DNA of 64,000 nt from Physella acuta (taxonomy: Eukaryota; Mollusca; Gastropoda; Physidae). Shown piece by piece: positions 23,627 to 35,150 of the stretch (the stretch's first letter is position 1; the number at the start of each line of letters is the position of its first letter). The stretch spans positions 186,001-250,000 of the forward strand of contig NW_026731655.1 of the NCBI RefSeq assembly GCF_028476545.1. The letters run 5' to 3'. Made by a program: the position numbers and the translations under genes. The notes below the pieces were generated by a model. The model ran no database searches. It was not told where the DNA came from and saw only the letters and a list, made by a program, of their open reading frames with translations.

Positions 23627-24416
23627 TGTTCGGCAACCCCTTTTAGGACGGAAGAGCCAAAAATTTCCGTTTTTTAAAGAACCACTAACGTTGTTTCAAT
23701 ATTTTGGTATTTGATTAGGTAAATAAATTTGATTTTTGATTTGAAATAAATAACATTAATTATGAATGTATATTGATTCATAATAAACATACATTATGTT
23801 TTGCACAAAAAAATGTTTTAGCTAGCTCTGCTATGATAAAATTAGTAATAAAATAATTATATCTATATGACTATCCCTATCCACTTTATAAGCCAATAAC
23901 TTGTTTTCTTTCTTTCTTTACGGACACAGCCAGGCATGCCTCAACTCAGCAAACTCCGACTAACTGGCTTGGGTATCGGTTTGATTACTATATCGGTCAC
24001 ATCCGTCTTTCGGTTCACACAAGGCTTATCTTCCACCCTACTCGTACCCCACAGTTCAGTACCTATCTCAACCGTAGGAAGCTAATAACTAAAATACTGC
24101 GTCACTCAAGTTAAATTAATGCATACTGACTGGTAGAGGAATGTTTTCTGAATAAAATAACACTCCCCATTTAACGATATTCGAAAACGCTCTCAGCGGT
24201 CCGTATACTTTATAGTGCGCCTATTCTCACTGTTCTCTGATGAGTGTTTTAGCCCTGTTTATGTTAAAGTTGTGTTTCTTTAGAATATAATATTTTTATG
24301 AGTTTTGAAAATGAAATAATATAATTTTTCATATTTTTGTATGGATCTGGGGAGTCGCATATTGACATCAAAAGAGCCGCATGCGGCTCGCGAACCGCAA
24401 GTTGCCGACCCCTGGG
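23627..24416 (+). mobile_element. Non-autonomous hAT element, about 790 bp
   Basis: The left end is decayed (TCGGCAACCCC) but is followed by the family text GACGGAAGAGCCAAAA and AAAGAACCACTAAC. The right end is intact: AAGAGCCGCATGCGGCTCGC, then GCAAGTTGCCGACCCCTG. The interior matches the elements at 29231-30100 and 38047-38880 (for example AACTGGCTTGGGTATCGGTT and GCTATGATAAAATTAGTAAT). No transposase is seen. Confidence 0.75.
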
Positions 24417-24417
24417 A

Positions 24418-24740
24418 GGGTTGGTAGTCTTAAAGCTCTTGAGTTTGGGATGACGAGTTGAAAGTAAATCATGTTAGCTTGGCCGAGAGTTGATTCGTTG
24501 TTGATTGGTAGATGGGGTTGAGTAATCGTTTGTTGGAAATCGCATGTTGAGAGTGTCGAGTAGTAGCGTTGTTTAGAATAGTTTATTGGGATAATGTTAT
24601 TTAAGTAGTCGAGAGCTGAATAATCGTAGGTTGTGAAATGTGAGTAGTCGAGTTGATCACTGAGTATAGTTCGTTGAGATTATAGTAAGTTCGATGGTGT
24701 CGTGATGGATCATCCTACCTAGGATTGCTCATAGAAAGCC
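24418..24740 (+). repeat. Repeat Y, partner of 47990-48310
   Basis: About 320 bp are shared: CTTGAGTTTGGGATGAC, GATTGGTAGATGGGGTTGAG, AATAATCGTAGGTTGTGAAA and GGATCATCCTA. It is rich in short TCGAG/TTGAG-type motifs. The origin is unknown, and neither copy has a conserved frame. Confidence 0.7.
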
Positions 24741-24984
24741 GTCTTCCTAAACAACTAACCCATTATCCTGTATCCCTTTAACCTCTAACCGATTGTCTCT
24801 TATCATTTTTCCTATATCACTATCATTATCCTTATGTCTTTTTTTATGGCTATGACGATGGCTATACATTTCCCTATTTTAGACATATCGGTTTCGTTAT
24901 ATTTTTCCCTATCCCATTTCATTTACCCTATTGCTGTCGTAATACATCTCCCGATCTAAAACCTATCTTATTTCATTTTATTTT
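24741..24984. other. Pyrimidine-rich unassigned stretch
   Basis: TATCC-, CCTAT- and CATTT-rich simple-like sequence with no gene. Confidence 0.45.
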
Positions 24985-26060
24985 AATTAATGGTGGCATA
25001 AAATAAGTTAATGGAAAATTAATGCGACACCTCCCTGGACGGAATTTAGAAACATGACATAATGGACACTAATAGACGAGTTCTTGATAAAAAAAAAATA
25101 ATAAAAAACTCGCTATTTAAATATAATATGCTCAATACAACTTTTTATAATAAGTAATATAAAATATATTGCTTTGTTGAAAATTGAATCGATTTACATA
25201 AAAATGTATTTGTGTTAGTTGTTTCTTATTTAAAAAAAAAAATCATACTAAACAGGGGAAGCAACTAATATCCTAAGTTGTTGTAAGAGAAAATAAACAA
25301 GAATACAAGGGAAAAGAAAGTAATTGTTTAGTTTGTTATATTTAACACCAGTATTAATATGTTGTTAGGATATATTCTGTCCATTATTGATACGTTTTAA
25401 ATTTCTGAATAATTAATTTGCTCTAAAATGTGAAGAAAAGCAGTACTACATTGACCAGTTGAATTTTTAGAGATTTGAAATAGCTTTTGATAAATTGTTG
25501 TATTAACTTTAAAATAACTCAATTTTTTATACCCTGAAAAAGGTACAATATATTTTCGTTTGTTTTTATTTAAAATAGCTGTGTAACGGGAACTCTTACA
25601 GTACACGTTCACATACTACACATACAAAGAGAAAGAGCTGTTAGAGGACGCTCTACAGAACTTTGTGAGCCCGATCACAGATCAAAAAGGTTCAAAATCT
25701 TCGGATGTCACTCATCGCTATCATGAAACATCAACATCCGGTGGCGAAGATGCTCATTTAATTCTCATTTCTAGCGTTGAACAAGAATATCGTATGGCTA
25801 TTTTGCAACTGTAGCTTAGAGGAATATTTTGCCCTAACTGCTAGACCGGCATACACATCCCTAACATGTGTAGAACTCTCCATTGTAGATTTCTTGACAC
25901 CAAAAAAATTAGTATACACATCCCTAGACGGTGGACGACAGACATAGACTGTTGGGGCCCGCTTTTATCCAACTCAAAAAAAAAAGATAGTAAGCACAGT
26001 TTAGTCATATATTTCTTCATGCTTAAACAAATGTAACCGTAATACCCTACTATGATGGGA
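24985..26060 (+). repeat. Family R, H end, segment A, then a second H piece
   Basis: The end of H (GGTGGCATAAAATAAGTTAATG) leads into A with its middle hairpin (GTTTCTTATTT...GGGGAAGCAAC) near 25215-25265. At about 25610-26000 comes an H-like piece (AAAGAGCTGTTAGAGGACGC, GGCTATTTTGCAACTGTAGC) resembling those at 14.0-14.5 kb. B to G are missing between A and this H piece. Confidence 0.65.
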
Positions 26061-26114
26061 GGGTTTTGGGAAGATGTGAATGTATCAATTGTATACTGTA
26101 ACTATTCTTTATTA

Positions 26115-27698
26115 CAGTGGCGTAGCTAGAATTTTCGTCCCCTATGCAAAAATTAGCATTGGGCCCCTTCTTCAATCTATACCTTTTGTATTTTATACGT
26201 CCTAATTGCGTATTTATATGGTATTATTATGTAGTACGACTAACCCATAACGAAAAATATATTTGATGTAATATCACTTTTACGTAAACACAAGCCAACA
26301 CATTAACTGTAAGCCTGCAGTGTTTCTTTCATACTTTTTTCTCCCGGGGGGTGGGGGTGGGGAGGACACTTAATATGGGGGGGGGGTCAGACTAAATTTT
26401 CCGGGAGCAGACACTGGTAAAAGTGTATATTCTCTATATAAATTACATTTCGTTCGGGGGACAGGGGTAGACTTTTTCGGGGGGGGGGGGTGTAAGAAAC
26501 TTTGTAAGCCTGTAACAAGTAAGTAACCATCACAGTATCGTAACAAGGTAGGGGTGCAGGTGACACAGTTTAGGTGTGACACCCTGACAAAAACTCACAC
26601 TAAACGCACAGGGTGATACACAACGCATTTTAAAAAGCTGCTCTTGATTTATTTAGATTTATTTCTTTTCCTTCTTTTAAGTTTGCAATGCAAAATGATT
26701 AATATTTACCTTGAGGTCCATTTTAGCTGGTCAAGTTACTGACCATAAGGGCATATCTCATTAAAACAAGTGTATACGCCGTAGTCCTCACGAGAGGGGG
26801 GGGGGGGGGACACGCTGCTTATGCAGTTTGACAGTTGAATCTAGCAGTGACCCTGACCACTTGTGCATGACGCCCAATCAACTGACCCCAGGTACTAAGA
26901 AAGCTGTTGGAAAACTCGGGGTGGCAAACCGAACCGCCTTACTACCAGGGCGCTGCCCTCCGAACGAAATAAAAAAAATATTTAATGACAAAAAAACATT
27001 ATGGGAGCCAGAGTTTGTTTCTGGCTTCTCTTCGAGGGGGAATCACAGCTCCTCATATGTGGAGGTGGGGTAGGAAATGTTACGGTCAGTAGAGGTTTAT
27101 CTGGAGTATTCTAAACAACTTCCCAATGTTCCATGGCGATGTGGATGATTAGTGTATTAATGCATAAACGATGGGCAGACAGACAAACAAAAAATCTGTA
27201 ATCATGGATGGATGGAATTTTGGGGAGGGCAGACAGTTTAGAGGGGGAAGGTGCAAGTTTGTGGGGGTGGGGTAGAAAATTTCCCCAGTTAATTGAGGTT
27301 TGTAGCGATGCTTGAAAATTTGCGGTTGTCAGATGCCAATTTCACAAAGATTCAAGGTTCAAGTTTATTTATAGGTTAATTCTCCATTCTCCAAATGGCG
27401 TGTACGACAGTGTTATTAATACGGATGGGCACTTAAGAACCCCACCCCCACCCCTGCAATACCACAGAATACAACTGCCTGTACAGTAAGCAACGACTAA
27501 GAGCCTTTCTGGAACTTTTGATTATTTCTAAAATAGACAAAAAAACTGGATTTCCATTTTCTTTTTAAAATTATTTTTATTAAAAAAATATTAAAATGTC
27601 AATGTAAAAGTTTTCATTTTTTTAAGAGGAAAAGGGCCCCTATTTTTCTTGGGCCCCTATGCCTTGCTTACGCAAGCTTTACGGTAGCTACGCCACTG
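26115..27698. mobile_element. hAT-like element with CAGTGGCGTAGC ends
   Basis: The ends are CAGTGGCGTAGCTAGAA at left and TAGCTACGCCACTG at right, a near-perfect inverted pair. The flanks CTTTATTA (26107-26114) and CTTTACTA (27699-27706) form an 8-bp target duplication with one change, as expected for hAT elements. GGGCCCC motifs lie just inside both ends. The interior carries one copy of the G-rich repeat X (26315-26500) and a frame of 81 codons (26828-27073) that I cannot relate to any family. No transposase signature is visible in the 1584 bp. Confidence 0.75.
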
Positions 27699-27706
27699 CT
27701 TTACTA

Positions 27707-28155
27707 TATCCTTTACTCTTATCTAAGTACGACTGCTTCTCATCACGCCTAACCTTTAACACTCTACAGATCAACTCTTTCTTAACAACCTATCACCAAC
27801 TGCCCACAAGGCAATGGTCAGCTGACCGTCGCACGTGACCGCTCATCTCCTGCTACAATTCTATTGGTTCTCCTTGACTGACCAATGTCTACCTTATAAC
27901 AAGTTATGCTTGATCTTTTCATTGTCGTCAGTAAACTGTCGTCACGGACGGCTGTTTTATGGGGCGGATGAGGGGGGGGGGGGTGGAAACAGAGGGTGAG
28001 GATAATCGTCCTTCACGAACTACTGATAGTGTTTTAAAGCAAAATATTTTCTGTCACAGCATTGGTAGTGTCGAATTCACAAATTATGATTCACTGAAAA
28101 GTAGAAAATAATACATCAAAATACCGGCGTATTCTACACTTCGGGTCGGCTGGTT
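27707..28155. other. Unassigned stretch
   Basis: Single-copy in this window, with no supported gene. A G run lies near 27972-27985. Confidence 0.4.
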
Positions 28156-29230
28156 TTTTTACAATTAAAGATGCTTTAGTAAAAAACAATCGAAATGTGA
28201 ATACATTAGTGAATATGGATTTTCATCTCTGGTGCATGAATCGTCTTACTATCAAAAGAAATGGCGCATGCGTAACAGTGTTTCTTCCAGACTTTTTTCT
28301 CCGGGAGGCACTTGAAATTTTCGGGGGGGGGGGGGGGGGGGCGGTAAACTTTCTTCGGGGGGGCGGACACTGTTAAAAGTATATATTTTCTATATAAATT
28401 ATATAAATTTCATTTCGTTCGGGGGGGGGGGGGGGGGGCGGTAAAATTTTTTTAGCGTAAAACTACATGTGAGCTCAAAATTAGATTGTAATTTTAAAAT
28501 CAAAGCACTTACTAGTACAGAAGATCTTTATTTTCTAAGTGGTACGGGGATTTGATGTATATTTTATAAATAAACAAACTCGCTAGTTATAAATATAACC
28601 TGCGGAAAAAAACACTGTTTAATAAATATTTACATTAAATATATGGTATTGTTGAAAAAAAGAATCGATTCACCTTAGTTAGTTATTTGTATTAGTTGCT
28701 TCCCATTTGTAAAGTCTTTTTAATCAGGGGAAACAACTTAAATCTTTCTATTAACTGAAGAAGAAAAAAAATAATACAATAAAAACAAAAAAAAAGTATC
28801 AAAAAAATACAAGCACTTATATAACGCTAGAGAGTATTTTCTCTATTCTTAAAAATTATTGGATTTTAAAAAAATTATTTGACTTCTAAAGGTGTAGAAA
28901 AGCTTTAGCTCAAAAACTAGCTGAATAGTTTAAGTAGGTAAACCTACCCTATATATGTATAACACTTTATAATTTTAAACATAATTTTGGCTCCCCTGAA
29001 AACCAGGGGCAACATCTAAGTTTTAATTATCTGTTGTTGCTCTTACGTGACATGTAGCTGCACTTGAAGTTTTCCAACAATGCTTTTACTTGCATAATTT
29101 GATACCATGATGTATTTAAGCCTTGTTTAAAACTATTGTTTTATGGTTCAACGGCCAACCTTGTTTGCTTCTTGTGTAAATTATTCTAGTACTCTCCTCG
29201 GTTCTCCATTTAATTGAGAATACACTAGGT
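28156..29230 (+). repeat. Family R, segments A and B, with a repeat X insertion
   Basis: A starts near GTGAATATGGATTTTCATC (28198). A copy of G-rich repeat X occupies about 28275-28455. The middle hairpin TTGCTTCCC...GGGGAAACAA lies near 28697-28738 and the end hairpin CCCCTGAAAACCAGGGG at about 28993-29009. B follows to CACTAGGT at 29230. Confidence 0.75.
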
Positions 29231-30100
29231 CAGGGGTCGGCAACTTTTGGAGAGGAAGAGCCAAAAGTTACAATTTACGAAAGTTCTCAGTTTTTTAGAG
29301 CCACTAACATTTTATTTAAATATTTTGGCATTTGATTAAGATTAGACATATCAATTTGATTTTTTATTTGAAATAAATAGCTTTAAATATGATAGAATAT
29401 TTATATTTAAAAAAAAACAATATTAATATTTCGCACAAAACATGTAAACGAATTTTATCTAGCTCTGCTATGATGAAATAAGTAATCAAATAATATAACT
29501 ATAGGACTATCCCAATCCACTTTACAAGCCAATAACTTGGCAGGCAGCCTCAACACGACAAACTCCGACTAACTGGCTTTAATATCGGTTTGATTTCCGT
29601 ATACCGGTCGCTTTTGTCCTTTGGTTCTCACCAGGCTTCCACCCCTCTGAATGCTGGGTAAACTCGTACCCCACCGTCCAGTACCCGGCTCAAAAGTAGG
29701 AAGTTAATAACCAAAACAAACTACGTCACTCACGTCAAATTAATGATTACTGACGGATAGATAAATGCATTTTGAATAAAATAACATTCCCCATTTAACG
29801 ATATTTTTAAAAAGTCGGCACTTGGGCAGTGGCAAGAATGGAACCGTTGTCAACGGCTGTGCGGCTAGGCCTGGTGCCCAAGCTGCGGTCAGCTGTCCTT
29901 ATACTTTCTAACGCACCTACTCATTGTTCTCTGATGAGTGTTTTTATCACGTTTAAAAGTTATTTATTTTCATTATATTTTAAATGTTTTCAAAATAAAA
30001 TAACATATATAATTAATATTTATGCATGGAACTGGAGAGCCGCCTTTTGACATCAACAGAGCCGCATGCGGCTCGCGAGCCGCAGGTTGCCGACCCCTAG
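29231..30100 (+). mobile_element. Non-autonomous hAT element, about 870 bp
   Basis: It runs from CAGGGGTCGGCAACTTT to CGCAGGTTGCCGACCCCT. Both family-specific inner blocks are present (GAAGAGCCAAAAGTTACA left, GAGCCGCATGCGGCTCGC right). It lies between CACTAGGT and GGTGGTTGG of family R, with CTAGGT recurring across the right junction. The interior holds GGCAGTGGCAAGAATGGAAC and no transposase. A 73-codon frame at 29829-30050 has no recognisable homology. Confidence 0.8.
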
Positions 30101-30799
30101 GTGGTTGGTAATGCAAGTACCCTTTGACCTTCTCGCAAACAGAGTATAGAGAAATTTTTGTAATTATTCACATACATTTAATGAAATTTAGAAAGTTGTA
30201 CCATTGTACTCCTCTCTACTTTAACGTATACGAAATATAAAGGATGAATTACAAACTTGAAAAAAAAAATCTAAATAGAGATTTGGACAAATTTTGACTT
30301 TTTACAACCACAGTAGCCTGAAAAACGTAATTTTGCAATCCTGTCCATTTCATGTATACGTATTATAGCAAATATGTAGTTTTCTGTAAACTTTAGAACG
30401 ATATCCAGTAGGCGTAAAAGGTGCTTACTTTACTTCCGGTTTATCAAAAGCCTATATCTTGCATACAGTTTAAGTTTGGTTGACGAAATTATACTTTTGT
30501 ATTTCGGATTTCTTAAAAAAACAACTTAATAATTTGATACTTTTATTATCATATTTGATCATTTAATATTTAATATTATACTCGCATACAGTATAAAAAA
30601 CGGGGGCATTGTCATCCGAACCCTTATTGTTATTTAAGAATATACGAGAAAGTTTAAAGGAGATCACTCCCGCTTTATTTTGTTTTGCCCCAGAAACTGC
30701 TAGACCAGCATGGCCGACACGGCCAAGTTTAGCTTTAATTAAAAAATTCAAGCTATAATGGTCAATTTAATACAGACATCATTAGTAACAGAACAGTTG
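30101..30799 (+). repeat. Family R, segments C to E
   Basis: CTACTTTAACGTATACG, CAGTTTAAGTTTGGTTGACG, GAGATCACTCCCGC and ATAGACATCATTAGTAACAG-like text follow in the usual order. The segment stops abruptly at ACAGTTGAAG where the lectin exon fragment begins. Confidence 0.75.
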
Positions 30800-30903
30800 A
30801 AGTTCCACTGGCTGGGTGTGGATTGGCCTAAACGATATACTGGTGGGGGGGATGTTTGTCTGGGTGGACGATGGTCAAGAGGTGGACCCAGTAGTCCAAT
30901 TAT
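30800..30903 (+). pseudogene. C-type lectin domain exon fragment inside family R
   Basis: The first half translates as KFHWLGVDWPKRYTG and, after a change of frame at the G run 30845-30851, continues as MFVWVDDGQEVDPVVQ. Together these match the middle of a C-type lectin-like domain (the W-[IL]-G-[LV]-D...F-V-W-x-D-G region that follows the first conserved cysteine). The fragment is hemmed in by R segment E on the left and A on the right, so it is a stranded exon piece, not part of a working gene. The last 25 bp and the right junction are the same as at 44161-44190. Confidence 0.7.
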
Positions 30904-31295
30904 TAGATTGTTATTTTAAAAAACTAAACGCACTTACCAAAAGACTTTTGAGTTTCATTCTCTAATTGACACGTGGATTTGATGCATATGTAAATAAACA
31001 CATTCGCTAATTATAAATATATTATGTGAAATAAAACACTGTTTAATAAATGATACGTAAAATATATTGCATTGTTTAAAAACAGATTCGATTTGCATTA
31101 GTTACTTATTTGTATTGTTATCAAGGGAAACAACCAATATCTTATGTTTTCGATAAAGCAAGAAAATAATAATACAATCTTATCGATTAATTTTGGATCC
31201 CTTAAAATTAAGGGACAAGTTCAAATCATCAGTTCTTAAATACGGTAACCTGTAGCTTAACTCTAAGTATGCAAACAAAGCTTAAAGCTTTGTTT
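30904..31295 (+). repeat. Family R, segments A and B (truncated)
   Basis: A begins at GATTGTTATTTT directly after the lectin fragment, with GGGAAACAACC near 31124 and hairpin CCCTTAAAATTAAGGG near 31199. The start of B has GCAAACAAAGCTTAAAGC, a variant shared only with 44761-44785. Confidence 0.75.
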
Positions 31296-31298
31296 AAA

Positions 31299-31690
31299 CC
31301 CCTTAACGCCGACAGTCGCGTTTTCGCGACATACTGATTTAGCGCATAGCATATGCGCATAGGTACATTTATCCTACTGCTGCCGGTCGTTGCGCATTGG
31401 GTACATCCTGACGGTCGTATCGGTACCACTAGTCACGTTGTCAAGTCGAAATTTACGACGACACACACTCTTGACTCACGCGGATCGTAATTTTTTTGAC
31501 TTCGTGAAATCAGCCTACTTACATTGATTATTATTACTATACAGGTGATCCGTTTTTGCTACAAAAAATACTAATAGCTTTATTGTTCATCTTTTATGTA
31601 TATAAACAGTATAAATCACATATGAGAATAATTTTGGAAGTTATCTACTAATTACGGTTTGTCGCGACATCCGGCAATAAGACATAAAAT
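31299..31690. mobile_element. Possible piggyBac-like MITE
   Basis: The left end is CCCCTTAACGCCGACAGTCG with a GTCGCG...CGCGAC hairpin. The right side near 31661-31682 (GTCGCGACATCCGGCAATAA) resembles the left end reversed, with several changes. A TTTAA precedes the left end, but a clean TTAA at the right was not found. The call rests on end similarity only. Confidence 0.3.
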
Positions 31691-31825
31691 GGAACTTGGG
31701 TGCCAAGCAGGTATAACGAAATACAATGCATCGACAAACTGTCATTCATTCAAGTATTATTATAAATAAGTAAAGGAATTATAATTTAGTCTTCGCCTAT
31801 ATATACAAGTGCACTTTAGAACTTC

Positions 31826-32228
31826 TTCTTCTTCTTCTTCTTCGTTCTTAATTATTAGTGTTGAAGGGGATCGAGATTTATCTGCCAGTGGGTTTGAACT
31901 CGATACTTTGTTCGAATTTATCAACCATGAGCTTTTTGCCGACTCGACCACGCCTCCAACACAATTAAGCGTTACGTGTCAACTGGTTATGCGCCATTGA
32001 GGCCATTGACTCCGATTTCAGCCTGCTTTTTTTTTTGGATTTGCTTCCATAGCCTTTGTCCAAGTTCCAACCAAGAACAAACTACAAGGCAGCAGTTGTT
32101 TAATTTTGGAGTTGTCTCTCCTAGAAGAGTGGCTGTCCCCAGCTAACGAGCCCTATCTGCCCGAGGGTTCGAACTGGAGAATTTTCGGTTTAGCAACCAT
32201 GAGCTTTACCGAATCGACCACGCCGACC
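31826..32228 (-). mobile_element. SINE with two tRNA-like heads, minus strand
   Basis: Read on the minus strand it starts GGCGTGGTCGATTCGGTAAA (A-box region), then a B box near GTTCGAACCC, then a linker with ATTCCAAAATTAAACAACTG-type text. A second tRNA-like head (GGCGTGGTCGAGTCGGCAAA, then GTTCAAACCC) follows, and it ends in a (GAA)n tail at 31826-31842. The same arrangement occurs on the plus strand at 48316-48705. The tRNA-Ser/Leu-like A box and two promoters are direct observations. Mobility is inferred. Confidence 0.75.
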
Positions 32229-32249
32229 CCCCACTTTAGAACGTTACGG

Positions 32250-32393
32250 TCAAAAGAGCGCACGACAAAAGAGCGCCGACATAAGAGCGCAGACAAAAGA
32301 GCGCCGACATAAGTGCGCAGACAAAAGAGCGCCGACATAAGAGCGCCGACAAAAGAGCGCAGACAAAAGAGCGCCGACATAAGAGCGCAGTCA
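32250..32393 (+). repeat. 14-bp minisatellite
   Basis: About ten units alternate between GACAAAAGAGCGC(C/A) and GACATAAGAGCGC(C/A). The short frames on both strands through this array are repeat artefacts. Confidence 0.92.
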
Positions 32394-32399
32394 ATTAAA

Positions 32400-32820
32400 A
32401 AAAAAACACATGTTGTACGCTAAACGAATAGGACATGGTTAACACCTGTTTTAATTAAACAATCGGCGATAAAACAACGTCTTTATTTATATATTATGGT
32501 TAATATGTTATGAATGCAGTTTGAAAATATTTCTAACCCAAGTAACATGGAGAAGATCGAATCACACACAGTGAAGGTTATTATATTGGTCGAAGGCTAC
32601 ATATATAGACATGACACAGCAAATGCTGATGGAACTTATTTTTATTTTGTTACATTTCATTTCAGTTTATATTCTCACTTTAGGCCTAACATTTAAAATC
32701 TTTGTATATGTTATTAGATTGAGTTTTGAATAATTGGACTTCACGTTGATTGTACCAGTTTTTTAGTTAAAAGTACATCTCCTTGCATGTCCGTATGTTC
32801 AGTAAGTGATATTCTATTGT
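32400..32820. other. Unassigned stretch
   Basis: AT-rich with a 60-codon frame (32514-32696) of no recognisable family. Nothing supported. Confidence 0.4.
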
Positions 32821-35150
32821 TTGTGTGCGGATATTTAGAGAAATACGTGACAGTAAAAATAGTGAAATGACCCGGACTACTTTAACGTTCACGGAATATA
32901 AAGGGTGTATTACAATCTTGCAAAAAAAAAACAAAAACAAAAAAAAACTAACGAATTTCCGGTAAGCGGAACAGATACTTACTTCTCTGCCGGTTTATCA
33001 CAAACCTACATATTGCGTACTGTTTAAGTTTGGTTGACGAAATTATACTTATGTATTTCCGATTTCTTAAAAACCTTCATAATTCGGTACTTTTTATTAT
33101 CATATTTGCTAATTTAATATCATTCTCGCATAAAACATAAACTACGAGGGTTTGTCACAACATTCTATATTTCTAATGACCGATTGCACTTTAAGTGCCG
33201 TCCAAATCCTTTTTGTTATTTAAAAATATGCGAGAAAGTTTTAAAGAGATAACTTCCACTTCAGTTGTAAAGATTAAGGAAGATCACTTTATTTTGTTTT
33301 ACAAAAGAACCTGCTAAACCAGAATGGCCGACACGGCCAAGTTTAGCTATAATTAAAAAATGGCAAGCTAAAATGGTCATTTTAATATATAGATCATTAG
33401 TAACAGAAGCGTTGAAGTAACTTTTTTACGCGGTAAATGATTGGCAACAGTGTGAAACTCGGAATTTAAAACTCAGCAAAACAAAGTGATCAATGAACAA
33501 TACATTGAGATAGACATCACATTTAATTATGAGGACGCTAATCTATCGAACACGATGACGTCAACGGTAAAAAAAAAGGTTATGAGCCCTGATGTCAAGG
33601 GTCAAAATAATAATACCGTAATACTGATAAAAATGGAGTGGTCTAGCGGTAGAGAGCTGGACTGTTAACCCGTAAGTCTCGAGTTCGAATCCGGGTTCAA
33701 GTCAGTAGACTTAAGTTAGGGAAAGTAAAGGCGGCTGGGCATAGTGCTGACCACACTGTCTCTTCATATGCCGAGGTCACATAAACAAGTGAACACTACT
33801 TCACTTGCCCCATAGACCGTCAGGTTTGAAAGGGAAACTTTACTTTTTAATACTGATAAAAACCAGTCAAATTATGGAATTTAACCAGTAGGAGGGACCG
33901 AGCCACTTCTCTACCGGGAATATTGTAAAGTAAAATAGTAATCAGTAAGTATCTGATTCAACTGTCACGTGAACTAAGTCACAGAGCAAAGTGTTATAAT
34001 GTTACAGTAGCTAGTAACGGCAAGCAGTAACAAAGCTATTAGCCAAGTCTGATTGCCATTTGTCTTGCAAGGGTTTACAGCCGGCAAGTAAAATTAATAA
34101 TCAGGTCCGATGACTCGGGTCAACCCAATGTCTGCAGTTTACGGCCTGTGTTAAAATTATTTGTGACTCAATAAACACAAAGTTAACTACATTCATAGGC
34201 TACATGTGCATTTATTTGTTTTCATAAATACTTGGTACATTAATAATCATTTTATGAGATAATAAGTGTTACAGTAAATACAAATAACAAATTGAAAAAA
34301 TCCAATACCAAGTAGCATGAGGGAGTAGGAACGACGGCCCTAAACCTCGTGTGTAAAAGCCAATAAGAGGAGAGTTAAGGCGATTCAACACCCCCCCCCC
34401 TAATATACACCTGCACTTTGCCTATCACGTGGTTAGCTCCTCTATCCTGACTGGACAGTGCTTTAGGTGTCCACGTGTTGGTCAAGCCGCTACGTCAGAT
34501 GACCAAAGATCTTGGTGTTAAAATAACATACATAAAGCGAAAGAGGGTGCTGATTAATAATGAGGTAACTGCTGGGGTAATAGACAAAGGCAAGATGGCG
34601 GTTTAACACTTTTACCGTTACAGTTAATTAAGTTAAAAAGTTAAGACAAACAATTGCTCATAGCAGTTTTTATCGGCCTCAGAACGACTGAGAACAACAA
34701 AAAAAGTGTTCCAAATATCTAATAAAAACTAAATTGAAAAGAAAAAAAAAAAAAAAAAAAAAAAAACAACTCGCAGAAGTACTTTAATATACTCACGGAG
34801 CTGTTGGAGGGCGCTCCTCTCTCAGAACTTTGTGAGCCAGTCACAGATCTAAACGTCTTAAAATCTATAGATATAATTTCTTACATCATTATCGTGTAAC
34901 ACAAGAACTCAGTTGCATAAACGCCATACTTCATCTATATATATAGTGACAAACAAGAAGACAATGTGGCTATCTTTTAACTGTACAATAGAGGAATAAT
35001 GTGCCCTAACTGCAAGACACATCCATGACAAACCATGACAAACTTTAAATTCTCCGTTTTAGATATCATTGCGGTGTAAAATTAGCTGATGGACAATTTA
35101 TCCCGGCATTTCACTTAGACTGCCTTAGACAGAAGAATAGATGCAAGAGA
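32821..35150 (+). repeat. Family R, segments C to H, with a SINE inserted in F
   Basis: This is the most complete plus-strand run: C (32870-33110), D (33170-33340), E (33350-33530), F (33560-34190, interrupted by the SINE), G (34190-34640, with CACGTG boxes and AAGATGGCGG at 34593) and H (34640-35150). A 29-base A run lies at 34738-34766. H continues directly into A. Confidence 0.8.
33634..33848 (+). mobile_element. tRNA-derived SINE with perfect target duplication
   Basis: The head carries GTGGTCTAGCGGTAGAGAGC (A-box region) and GTTCGAATCC (B box), a tRNA-like RNA polymerase III promoter. The body contains GGCTGGGCATAGTGCTGACC and CACTGTCTCTTCATATGCC, and it ends TTTACTTTTT. The 14-bp sequence AATACTGATAAAAA stands at 33620-33633 and again at 33849-33862. 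It interrupts R segment F, which reads through uninterrupted at 61050-61090 and 18340-18370. Confidence 0.9.

Noticed and set aside
26828-27073. 81-codon frame inside the hAT-like element as a transposase piece
   Set aside because: None of the hAT motifs (DDE region, LDES, NPF) is present.
31826-32000. Serine-rich frame starting at 31809 and its reverse at 31760-31951
   Set aside because: The serine (or glutamate) run is the (GAA)n tail of the SINE. The rest is SINE sequence.
32106-32312. Short protein frames at 32106-32380 on both strands
   Set aside because: They lie in a reversed SINE head and a 14-bp minisatellite.
33634-33720. tRNA gene near 33634 with good A and B boxes
   Set aside because: The sequence continues into a SINE body with target duplications, lacks a full cloverleaf and acceptor stem, and belongs to a repeated family.
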